The position numbers and the translations under genes were made by a program. A stretch of DNA of 24,491 nt from a virus: positions 1 through 24,491 of IMG/VR virus record IMGVR_UViG_3300048034_000280. The stretch is one strand, 5' to 3'. A model generated the notes under the pieces. It did no database searches. It was not told the DNA's origin and saw only the letters and a program-made list of their open reading frames with translations. The stretch's first letter is position 1. Every line of letters begins with the position of its first letter. Shown here piece by piece: positions 16,401-22,832 of this stretch.

Positions 16401-18755
16401 ATCTGTATAATATAAATTCGTTCCTTCAGTAATGTCACTTGTTGTATTGGTCAGTGTAGTAAATTTTAACGTTCCAATATTTGCACTGTCAATAGTTGCT
16501 TGAGAACCAGTGAACTGTGTATTTGCTAAATTAGTTACTGTGGCCGAATCTACGGTTGCGTTTGTGATAGTCGCAGTGGTTGATTTTATAGTTGTGATAT
16601 CAGCACTATCGATAGTCGCCTGTGAACCAGTTAATTGAGTGTTTGCAAGATTTGTAATTGTTGCACTATCAACTGTCGCATTTGTGATGGTCGCGGTAGT
16701 CGATTTTATAGTTGTGATATCAGCACTATCGATAGTCGCCTGTGAACCAGTAAACTGGGTGTTCGCAAGGTTCGTAATCGTTGCACTATCGAAGGATGCA
16801 GAATCCGTATGAATGAATTCCGCAGTAAGTTGGTCAAAACTTGCACTGTCAATCTGTGTCTGTAATCGTGTCAGGAAGTCACTATCAAAGTTTGCTTGAC
16901 TGTAGATTTGTTCAACATCAATCGAGAAACGACCCGTTGAACTGTCATACGTCATATCTCCGCCAGCACTAAAGTGTGCGCGAACCTCACTGGACGATGG
17001 CCCTGTGTAGGTGAATACACCAGTCGCACTATCGTAAGACAGTGAACCATCACCACCCGTATCGTTGACAAGGAGAGATGCCTTCGCATCAGAGTCAGCA
17101 CGAGCGGTTGTATAGTAAAGGTTTGTTCCCTCTACAAGATTACTCGTTGTGTATGGGTCAAGGGTAATCGTTGTGAGGAATGTTGCACCATCAGCAGTTC
17201 CGATAGAGATGTTACCATTTGAGGAATCGAATGCAAATGATGTCACACCCGCAACTGAAACTGTTCCCGCACTATCAAGTTGACCCTGTGCATTCACAGT
17301 AAAGACAGGAATCAAAGACGCCGAACCATAAGTTCCCGCAGTAACACCCGTGTTCGTTATAGAAATTGTATCTGTCGAACTATCGTAAGTGATACCCGTG
17401 CCACCATCAAGGGCTGCACCCAAGTCACTGTCAAAATTAGATTTAGTATAAACCTGTTCTACATCAAAGGAGAATTGACCTGTTCCACTATTGTATGTTA
17501 GGTCACCCGCAGAGGAGAACAATCCACGCAAGGTAGAAGTTGATGTTGCATCAAATCCAGTAATACCACCTAGAGATGTGATATTCGCACTGTCGAAGGT
17601 TGCCTGTGAACCTGTCAATTGAGTGCTTGCTAGATTAGTAATGGTTGCAGAATCAATTTGTGCGTTGGTGACTCTCGCATTGTTGGAATACAATGAATAT
17701 ACTTGTTGTTCACCTGTCGTATCGGAGTCAACCAGTCTGTGCCATGCACCGCCGTGTGCAAAGTATCCACGACCCGTTGCATGAACGTGTGCAAACATAC
17801 CATGATATGTCGATGCACTTGGAAGGTCACCCTCTGTGCTGTATACGTTTGCAAAGAGAATCTTACCTGTGGTGTTGAAAGTCTCTGACCCGATTGACCA
17901 ATAATCGTTGGTCTCATCCCAGAGGAATGTTTTGTTTGCATCATCACCACGTTCAATCTCGATACCAGCATCTTCGGTTGCAGAACCCGTTGCATTTGAG
18001 TTCAAAACAATAGTGTTATCTGCGAGTGCGATTGTCTCTGTATTCAGAGTAGTGGTTGTCCCCGTTACATTGAGGTTACCCGTAATCTTCAGGTTTCCAA
18101 TATCTGCACTATCAAAGGTCGCTTGAGAACCCGTCAGTTGTGTATTTGCGAGATTGGTGATTGTTGCGGAGTCAATCGTTGCGCCATTGTCTACTGTAAT
18201 GCCTTGATGAAATATTTCTGCAACATCAGTTCTTGCAACATCTGAATCTCTAAATGTAAACTGACCTGACCCACTATCAAACGTCAGAATATCCGTATTA
18301 CCGTCTGTGTGAGAAGTTCCTAGAGAGATGTTGAGACTGATAGAGTTTCCGTCACTATCCACGACCACCAATGCACCACTACTATCTTTTAGGTCAATTG
18401 ACCCTAGAGTGATGGTGTTGCCTGACAGGAAAAGACTACGAAACTTTTTATTTTCACTGCCGAGGTCATATACCTCGTTACTATCTGGTATCAGAGAACC
18501 AGTGAATGTTGTATTGGTGAAAGCAAAGGAATATGTATTTTCAGCACTATCAAATGTGACAGTGACATTATCATCATTACGAAGATTCGTTATTTCATAG
18601 TTCCCTGTTGTGGGGTTATATGCAAGGATAGAACCATCAGATTCGGTGGCAGTAACATCCACACCACCCAAGTTGGTGAGAGAGAAAGAACCAGCAGTCA
18701 CTCGTTTTACAGGAGTTCCTACTACCACCTTCTTGACAATAATCTTTTCAGTCAT
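13485..18755 (-). CDS. Very large repetitive tail fibre / virion structural protein, 1756 aa
   Basis: Probably a trimeric, beta-rich fibre for host contact. The N-terminus (1-110) ends in a module [20 protein letters not shown] often seen in phage fibres. Then come five copies of a [18 protein letters not shown] module (near 190-215, 365-390 and three in tandem at 650-756), two copies of a GTYGSASL[I/V]PV module (near 475 and 1510), and [12 protein letters not shown]-type modules. A distinct domain rich in Gly, Asn and hydrophobic residues spans about 935-1060 ([20 protein letters not shown] onward). The C-terminal 170 residues begin near [20 protein letters not shown]. No KGDKGDTG collagen-type repeat or recognisable self-cleaving chaperone domain is seen. 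GAGG lies 6 nt before the ATG. It is beta/Ser/Thr/Asp-rich with almost no Cys. Fibre class is confident; receptor and exact T4 counterpart are unknown. Confidence 0.85.
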   Translation of the reverse strand: MTEKIIVKKVVVGTPVKRVTAGSFSLTNLGGVDVTATESDGSILAYNPTTGNYEITNLRNDDNVTVTFDSAENTYSFAFTNTTFTGSLIPDSNEVYDLGSENKKFRSLFLSGNTITLGSIDLKDSSGALVVVDSDGNSISLNISLGTSHTDGNTDILTFDSGSGQFTFRDSDVARTDVAEIFHQGITVDNGATIDSATITNLANTQLTGSQATFDSADIGNLKITGNLNVTGTTTTLNTETIALADNTIVLNSNATGSATEDAGIEIERGDDANKTFLWDETNDYWSIGSETFNTTGKILFANVYSTEGDLPSASTYHGMFAHVHATGRGYFAHGGAWHRLVDSDTTGEQQVYSLYSNNARVTNAQIDSATITNLASTQLTGSQATFDSANITSLGGITGFDATSTSTLRGLFSSAGDLTYNSGTGQFSFDVEQVYTKSNFDSDLGAALDGGTGITYDSSTDTISITNTGVTAGTYGSASLIPVFTVNAQGQLDSAGTVSVAGVTSFAFDSSNGNISIGTADGATFLTTITLDPYTTSNLVEGTNLYYTTARADSDAKASLLVNDTGGDGSLSYDSATGVFTYTGPSSSEVRAHFSAGGDMTYDSSTGRFSIDVEQIYSQANFDSDFLTRLQTQIDSASFDQLTAEFIHTDSASFDSATITNLANTQFTGSQATIDSADITTIKSTTATITNATVDSATITNLANTQLTGSQATIDSADITTIKSTTATITNATVDSATVTNLANTQFTGSQATIDSANIGTLKFTTLTNTTSDITEGTNLYYTDARARNSIGLSDVGGDGSLAYDSSTGRFTYTGPSAAEVRAHLTANKGLSVTSGEFNIDSANVKGMLQAGTGVTYDSSNGLISIGQNVSTTSDVTFGKIHGDSAELHVIDFDTTISGHAPYKEGRLFYDNTHKTLNYYDDITNVVHEIGLEEHQRVFNNTGATIKKGSALYFSGNYTSGAIDVPTVGLADATDVNAYNAQGLAAGDIANLSYGHCIIAGQLTEVNTAHLSDGQNFFVSVTQPGSHQNQSPTYPNFPMCLGWVVLSGDSSNGILLVNQQNHSVNSFRVRTSAHIGSDLQVDGNLTILGSQTTVGQSNVTQGAPFYRLNEGDAIGEAGTTYTGTGLDDAFFSGHFTGTTAQTYYVRIDGAGTGAGGVDTFEVALGNDSVFASPILTKVAITGNKQEIHSTDNISVEFGATTGHDSGDLWQGVASPVNVDTGFFTNRNTGTSGVGYTHMGLYFDISDEKWKLLDEYDSTPTGTINAADSSFSLATLVAETFEGNLTGAVTGNASTATALASGRNFSISGDVTASAVSFDGTGAVTLSAAITADTIINADIKSDAAIADTKLATISTSGKVSNSATTATDANTNSAIVARDGSGGFTAGTVILSDLHVGNLHVDSADIITIARANLSGGTGITYNTGTGAITTTDGDIVHDNLSGFVANEHIDHSGVSIVAGKGLSGGGDITASRTIDIDSANVRGMFVGGTGLTYTSGTGTFDITNSGVSAGTYGSASLVPVLVVNAQGQITSASTTSVAGVSSTAFDSGTGQFTISTADGGSFVTNITSRRSNLPDSDMLFGDNKQLKFGTGNDLSIRHTGAISHISNFNGQLRITGDSAAGSYLQFLDGGDMVIRDVNDNPKMVFDATNGKFAFNSVNTPTNVLDVAGQNNAAHLGILADDNSTANLTLKTSSAEFKHVAYNSKYEIRDQNNSGAVRLEISSAGVVGMDSALVGGKPVAQRLISVFDASGTLLN
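16477..16800 (-). repeat. 120-bp tandem repeat in the giant fibre gene (about 2.7 copies)
   Basis: Units at 16561-16680 and 16681-16800 match with an exact 120-bp period, including a continuous stretch of about 50 identical bases (from about 16581 and 16701). A more diverged partial copy lies at 16477-16560. Each unit encodes 40 residues of the form [10 protein letters not shown][12 protein letters not shown]. Further diverged copies lie near 17581-17660 and 18096-18178. The DNA identity suggests recent duplication within the gene. Confidence 0.9.
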
Positions 18756-18767
18756 GGTTTCCTCTTA

Positions 18768-19136
18768 TTATTTTGTGACCGAAGGTGAGACTTCGATTTG
18801 TCCTTCGAGAACTCTTTGAATTATTTGATTGTTATCACTATCAGCGTAAGATACTTCTACATCATAAACATACCGACCTCTTGTTTTCAGAGCATCAGTT
18901 TCGGCGTTTGTAAGAGATAATGTAACAATACCATCTTCTGGCGGTGTGGTAACCACGGCATTAAATGTAACCGTATCAGGGTCATTTGCCGAGTCACCAT
19001 ATCTACGTTTCATTTTTGCTGTAGCTGTTCGTGATGTTAAATCATATGCAGAACCACTGTCATTGATGAGATGAATCTCAATAGCGACATCGGTGCCTTG
19101 ATTTATTACAATATCTTCATATGAAATTAATGCCAT
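18768..19136 (-). CDS. Small Ig-like virion protein (baseplate/fibre-associated), 122 aa
   Basis: The product begins MALISYEDIVINQGTDVAIE and continues as alternating beta strands (LTSRTATAKMKR, DGIVTLSLTNAETDAL, GRYVYDVEVSYAD, RVLEGQIEVSPSV), the pattern of an immunoglobulin-like or BppU N-terminal-type domain found in small phage structural proteins. It starts just after a perfect late promoter box and ends 13 nt before the giant fibre, so the two are probably made together and may interact. The start is set at the ATG at 19136; an in-frame TTG two codons earlier has a slightly better-spaced AGAAG and cannot be excluded. Function inferred from fold pattern and context. Confidence 0.75.
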   Translation of the reverse strand: MALISYEDIVINQGTDVAIEIHLINDSGSAYDLTSRTATAKMKRRYGDSANDPDTVTFNAVVTTPPEDGIVTLSLTNAETDALKTRGRYVYDVEVSYADSDNNQIIQRVLEGQIEVSPSVTK

Positions 19137-19166
19137 TTTCAAAACCCATTACTTCTTCTTTGTCTT

Positions 19167-19174
19167 TATTTATA
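19167..19174 (-). promoter_or_regulatory. T4-type late promoter box TATAAATA before the Ig-like gene
   Basis: Perfect TATAAATA on the minus strand in the 59-nt gap between the oxygenase-like gene and the Ig-like gene. The expected start near 19160 leaves about 24 nt of leader containing AAGAAG. It probably drives the Ig-like gene, the giant fibre and perhaps the neck and terminase genes. Confidence 0.85.
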
Positions 19175-19195
19175 AGGATTTTGACGTTAAGGAAA

Positions 19196-19864
19196 CTATA
19201 TTTCAGACATTATTTCTTCTACAATTTCGTCTTGCAGTCCCATAGACATTTGACTTCTATCAAACATGTATGATACCGTTAGTCGCCAACAGTCAGTTTC
19301 CGCTGCATGATATACACGATTATACCACGGTTCACCATATGCACCAAAGTATCCTGCTTTACACTGCCATCCTTTTACATCTTGCATGACAACTTCGTCA
19401 CCTGTATGACCATCAACATACCTAAAACATCCTTCTCCCGTCTCTGACCAAGAGAAAATAATATTATATGCAGATGCATTTGCATTATTATGCCAAGCAA
19501 TAAATCCGCCAGGCGGATACATTTGAGTTAGTGCATTATTTTTTGTGCATAACATATGTGCTAGTTGTTGATTATAATCACTATATTTTGATATTGCCTC
19601 CGCCACCTCAACACTGTTATTGTTGACATGAACGATACGGTCAGCCTTGAGAGCGTAAGAGTGTATTGTTTCTGGGAAACCATCATGGTTTTCATTCATT
19701 GCGATAACCTTGTCACGATACTCAGAACTCACATACTCCTTTCTTTGTCTCTCAGTTCCATGTAATACATAATTTCTTTCAATAATTCCCCGATTATTAT
19801 AAAACCATAGAAAGTTATTTAAGGCCTCAAGAATCTCTTGATTTTTTATGGGGACATTTTTCAT
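19196..19864 (-). CDS. 2-oxoglutarate/Fe(II)-dependent oxygenase-like protein, 222 aa
   Basis: The C-terminal half reads as a double-stranded beta-helix oxygenase: PPGGFIAWHNNANASAYNII at 117-136 with His125 as likely first metal ligand, then FSWSETGEGCFRY, GWQCKAGYFGAYGEP, and VYHAAETDCWRLTVSYMF at 184-201 with His186 as second histidine and Arg194 as likely 2-oxoglutarate binder. The usual HxD acid is replaced by Asn127, so the metal site is either altered or completed by another residue. The family hydroxylates proteins or small molecules. The start overlaps the glycosyltransferase stop (ATGA), so the two are co-translated. It lies among fibre genes, which suggests virion modification, but the substrate is unknown. 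The N-terminal 100 residues are not recognised. Confidence 0.75.
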   Translation of the reverse strand: MKNVPIKNQEILEALNNFLWFYNNRGIIERNYVLHGTERQRKEYVSSEYRDKVIAMNENHDGFPETIHSYALKADRIVHVNNNSVEVAEAISKYSDYNQQLAHMLCTKNNALTQMYPPGGFIAWHNNANASAYNIIFSWSETGEGCFRYVDGHTGDEVVMQDVKGWQCKAGYFGAYGEPWYNRVYHAAETDCWRLTVSYMFDRSQMSMGLQDEIVEEIMSEI

Positions 19865-20607
19865 ACTATGAGTGTATCCTTTTTCAAAGAACCAGAGTAG
19901 TGACGTAAAACTGGTGGTTTACCTTCAATGGATTTTAGACCTTCATAACCATATTGGGTAAAATAGTTCCATCGAATATCATCATGAAAGAAACCAATCT
20001 TTAAGTCCTTATATTTATCTACCTTGTTAACCAACCACCAAAGTGTTGTCTGGTCAAATTTAGCAAGGTCTTGTCTCCACTGTTCATCATTAAATCCATT
20101 AGGAGTCCACAGACCATTATATTGTTTGTTAAATAATTCAAACCAGTCTTCCATGAACTCCCGAACCAGAGGATTAGAACTGCGATACAAACAGACACCA
20201 CCGCATAAGGTATATTTCTCCATATTACCATTATATGAAAACTCTCGTATTGCGTAAAATTTCTCTCTTTCTTTTGTCAACTCGTGAAAGACCATATCAT
20301 AGTCTTTTAGATTATCCCACACGGTCATGATGTCTTCGTGTTCGCAATCCATATCTGCATCAACATACATTGTTATGTCATATGGAGTTTGTGCCATACC
20401 CCAGAGTTTGGCACGATAGTGATTGTCACAATATATGATGTTATCTGCAACATCAGCCCGTCCATCAATAAAACGTTCTTCTGTTACCAGAGTGATTTGC
20501 GATTCAGGATAAAAGTCTTTGATTGATTCTGCTAGGTTAGTCGCATAGATATAGAAGTTTGAATTCTTTGACGCGACAATTACAAAACCCTTACTTGATG
20601 TGTTCAT
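19861..20607 (-). CDS. Glycosyltransferase-like protein (GT-A fold), 248 aa
   Basis: The N-terminus GFVIVASKNSNFYIYATNLA with SQITLVTEE after it is a nucleotide-sugar-binding Rossmann-like start. A DxD metal motif lies in ITMYVDADMDCEHED (Asp83-Ala-Asp85). Further family-like elements are CGGVCLYRSS near 135-144, FDQTTLWWLV near 184-193 and a late histidine in LRHYSG (His236). This is the plan of GT-A retaining enzymes such as GT8. No membrane segment or signal peptide is seen, so it acts in the cytoplasm. It overlaps the upstream coiled-coil gene by 17 nt and the oxygenase gene by 4 nt. Likely acceptors are virion proteins or, less likely, host surface sugars; the sequence does not tell which. 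Confidence 0.8.
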   Translation of the reverse strand: MNTSSKGFVIVASKNSNFYIYATNLAESIKDFYPESQITLVTEERFIDGRADVADNIIYCDNHYRAKLWGMAQTPYDITMYVDADMDCEHEDIMTVWDNLKDYDMVFHELTKEREKFYAIREFSYNGNMEKYTLCGGVCLYRSSNPLVREFMEDWFELFNKQYNGLWTPNGFNDEQWRQDLAKFDQTTLWWLVNKVDKYKDLKIGFFHDDIRWNYFTQYGYEGLKSIEGKPPVLRHYSGSLKKDTLIV

Positions 20608-21049
20608 CTTCTAAAGATTCCTTAACAATCATCATAGCATACAGGTTCACTTCAGGAATCGATTTAGAACGTCTCAACTTTGATTTTAATAAACGGTTTT
20701 TTGAATTCTTTATTTCATCAATCTCAAATGTCTCTAGTTTATACTCAAACAGTTTTTCGAGTTTCTTAGAACGTTCTTGCTCTAACTTTTTTTCTTTTTC
20801 AATTTCAGCTTCTGCTTGTTTCTTTTCAAGACGTTTGTTAGTTGCTGCATTGATAGACTCTTCACCTAAAAATTCAATCGCTTCATTAAAAAGTTCGTTT
20901 GGTGTTCCGTCATCATTATATTTATTTAATTTGTGAACTTCCCGTTTCACCTTATTAGGTTCTTCGGTCACCTCACTAATTGCATTCAACATTTGTCTTT
21001 TGGGTGTTTCCCAAAATGCATTATTTAACCATATTCTCTGCACTATCAT
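20591..21049 (-). CDS. Coiled-coil protein of unknown function, 152 aa
   Basis: The product begins MIVQRIWLNNAFWETPKRQM. Residues about 65-105 are a strongly charged helix with coiled-coil character (EKKQAEAEIEKEKKLEQERS), followed by a basic C-terminal segment FEIDEIKNSKNRLLKSKLRR and a short hydrophobic helix. From memory, similar C-terminal segments occur in uncharacterised proteins beside tail-fibre genes of marine T4-like phages; I could not check this. A role as fibre chaperone or assembly factor is possible but only by context. GGAG lies unusually close (1 nt) to the ATG, so the true start could be elsewhere. Confidence 0.75.
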   Translation of the reverse strand: MIVQRIWLNNAFWETPKRQMLNAISEVTEEPNKVKREVHKLNKYNDDGTPNELFNEAIEFLGEESINAATNKRLEKKQAEAEIEKEKKLEQERSKKLEKLFEYKLETFEIDEIKNSKNRLLKSKLRRSKSIPEVNLYAMMIVKESLEDEHIK

Positions 21050-21085
21050 TCTCCATAGTTAATTTCAATTTTATATATTCATTTT

Positions 21086-22816
21086 TTACAATGCGGTTTT
21101 AACATATAGGGTGTATGTTTCAATTGTAGAAGTCGATGCTGCGATTGTTGTTCCGACATAGTTACCTAAAAAACTTTCTCCATAGTTACCTATGAAGTCT
21201 CGACTATAGTCAGCTGAAAAATTCCTAGAGTAATTACCTTCATAGTTACCTGTGAAGTCACCTACAAAGTCTCCAGTGAAATCCTCAGTTCGGTCAGCGG
21301 TAGAGTTTCTTGTGAAATCCGTAGCATAGTTACCCTCATAGTTACCTGTGAAATCGCCAATAAAGTTACCTGTAAAATCAACCGCCCGAGTTCTGGTAAA
21401 GTCACCAACATAGTTACCAGCAAAGTCGCCTGTAAAGTCGCCTGTAAAATCACCAGCAAAGTTGCCTGCAAAGTCGCCGACATAGTTAGTAACTCTAGTT
21501 CGAGTTGATGTTCGAGTTGATGTTCGAGTTGATGTTCTGGCGTAGTTACCTACATAGTTACCCGCAGTGCCATAAAATGTTCCGTCAGAATAATAGAGTC
21601 TACCGCGAGTATAGTCACCAACAAAGTTACCAACAAAGTTACCAGCAAAGTTGCCTGCAAAGTTGCCGGCATAGGTAAGAACTCTAGTTCGAGTTGATGT
21701 TCTATTTGAATCTCTAGTTGAATTTCTGGTAGAGTTTCTTGTGAAATCTGTAGCATAGTTACCAATAAAGTCACCACTAGAACTTCTGGTAAAATCCGTA
21801 TCAGTTTCACGGGTAGAAGTCCTCGTATAACTTGTAGCATAGTTACCAGTGAAGTCGCCTACGAAATTTCCCGTAAAAACTTGTGTGAAGTTTTCAGTTG
21901 AATTCCTTGTATAGTCAGCAGAAAAGACCCTAGAGTAATTACCCTGAAAGGCACTTGACCTAGTTCTTGTAAATTCAGTTACAGATGTTCTAGTATAATC
22001 TGTATCAGTTGTATCCCTACGACTGTCAGTTGCAGTTCCTTTTGCAACCCATGTTCCACCTGATGGCGCACCTTGAGCAGATGACCTGATTAGATAATTA
22101 CCAATAGCACTTGAAGCAGATGCCATCCGACTTTGACAAAGAGCACCAAAAGTATACCTCACCTCTGCATCAGACATCTCCTGAATACCCTGAAACGTTC
22201 CTGTTGCACCACTTGAACGTTTGACACTAACTGGTCGGACAGCAGACGGTGGAGATGAGATAGAGTCTTTTACATATAGATTATATGAAGTTCCTGATAC
22301 ACCAGTTTCAATTGTATCCTCAAAGATACCTGATTTGTGAACTGACCAATCACTGCCTGGCGTTGATGACCCTAACTTGTAACAGCCAGGATATTCATTG
22401 GTAAAAAGTGCAGATGCTATTCTATCACCTAGTGTGTTTTGTTCACTTGTTGTAAGTTCATGAATTTCAGCAGAACCACTATTATCAACAAATTCAGTAG
22501 GAATTCTGAAATCCGCTGAGTCTGAATATGTTATCGAATCTGCGTGTTGATTGAAGGCATAACTTGTTTGAGTAACAGGAACAGTTCCATTAGCAAATCC
22601 ATGTGTTCCAACTCCGTCATCAAACTTGGTATCAACTATAGAACCGATTGAACGATTTGTTCCAGAATGAGAGACATTACCTATCACATAGGTTTGACCA
22701 GAATCCAAAGATGCAAGATGCAATCCCGCCTGATATGCGAGATAGTTCTCTTCAGATGTTGTCATCTGTTTAAGGTTGCCGTCAGTTCCGTCAAGTTTTA
22801 GTGGTGTAGTTCCCAT
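21086..22816 (-). CDS. Tetrapeptide-repeat tail fibre-like protein, 576 aa
   Basis: Three parts are visible. Residues 1-260 form an N-terminal region beginning MGTTPLKLDGTDGNLKQMTT, probably for attachment to the tail or another fibre protein. Residues 274-553 are about 70 consecutive four-residue units, [F/Y/S/R]-[T/A/V]-[G/R]-[N/D/T], for example FTGDFTGNYEGNY and TRTSTRTSTRTR; the register slips only once, around 410-420. Residues 555-576 are a short C-terminal tail ending IETYTLYVKTAL. The same tail ends the neighbouring protein upstream. Signal peptide and membrane segments are absent. The ATG lies 12 nt downstream of the previous gene's stop, with AGGG ahead. Role as fibre or adhesin is inferred from context and repetitiveness. 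Confidence 0.8.
   Translation of the reverse strand: MGTTPLKLDGTDGNLKQMTTSEENYLAYQAGLHLASLDSGQTYVIGNVSHSGTNRSIGSIVDTKFDDGVGTHGFANGTVPVTQTSYAFNQHADSITYSDSADFRIPTEFVDNSGSAEIHELTTSEQNTLGDRIASALFTNEYPGCYKLGSSTPGSDWSVHKSGIFEDTIETGVSGTSYNLYVKDSISSPPSAVRPVSVKRSSGATGTFQGIQEMSDAEVRYTFGALCQSRMASASSAIGNYLIRSSAQGAPSGGTWVAKGTATDSRRDTTDTDYTRTSVTEFTRTRSSAFQGNYSRVFSADYTRNSTENFTQVFTGNFVGDFTGNYATSYTRTSTRETDTDFTRSSSGDFIGNYATDFTRNSTRNSTRDSNRTSTRTRVLTYAGNFAGNFAGNFVGNFVGDYTRGRLYYSDGTFYGTAGNYVGNYARTSTRTSTRTSTRTRVTNYVGDFAGNFAGDFTGDFTGDFAGNYVGDFTRTRAVDFTGNFIGDFTGNYEGNYATDFTRNSTADRTEDFTGDFVGDFTGNYEGNYSRNFSADYSRDFIGNYGESFLGNYVGTTIAASTSTIETYTLYVKTAL
21158..21997 (-). repeat. 12-bp / 4-residue coding repeat array
   Basis: About 840 bp of quasi-tandem 12-bp units in the 576-residue protein. 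Position 1 of each unit is almost always Phe, Tyr, Ser or Arg; position 3 is Gly or Arg; position 4 is Asn, Asp or Thr. Gly-type runs (FAGNFAGDFTGD) alternate with Arg-type runs (TRNSTRNSTRD). The DNA units are diverged in third codon positions, so most of the array is old and kept by selection on the protein. Confidence 0.92.
21501..21536 (-). repeat. Three perfect 12-bp tandem copies (CGAGTTGATGTT on plus strand)
   Basis: Three identical adjacent copies encoding Thr-Ser-Thr-Arg units within the larger repeat array. Exact identity contrasts with the diverged neighbours, so this is a recent slippage expansion or a likely site of length variation. Confidence 0.95.
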
Positions 22817-22824
22817 GATAACCC

Positions 22825-22832
22825 TATTTATG
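22825..22832 (-). promoter_or_regulatory. Weak late-promoter-like box CATAAATA before the 576-residue fibre gene
   Basis: Seven of eight matches to TATAAATA on the minus strand, 8 nt before the ATG at 22816 and overlapping the stop of the preceding gene. If real, the leader would be one to three bases. It could equally be chance in coding sequence. Confidence 0.25.

Noticed and set aside
13485-18755. C-terminal self-cleaving chaperone (peptidase S74 type) in the giant fibre
   Set aside because: The C-terminal 170 residues show a beta-rich fibre module and no recognisable Ser-Lys type chaperone motif.
20914-20927. AATAAATA inside the coiled-coil gene as a late promoter
   Set aside because: One mismatch, located deep in a coding region with no gene starting nearby; likely chance in AT-rich sequence. 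A similar GATAAATA inside the glycosyltransferase gene near 20005-20015 was rejected for the same reason.
21262-21840. Alternative minus-strand frames with repetitive Leu/Thr/Gln products within the repeat array
   Set aside because: The 12-bp DNA periodicity keeps other frames free of stops, so these are by-products of the repeat. They have no start signals.
21158-21997. CRISPR-like array
   Set aside because: The units are 12 bp, contiguous, without spacers, and code for protein in one frame.
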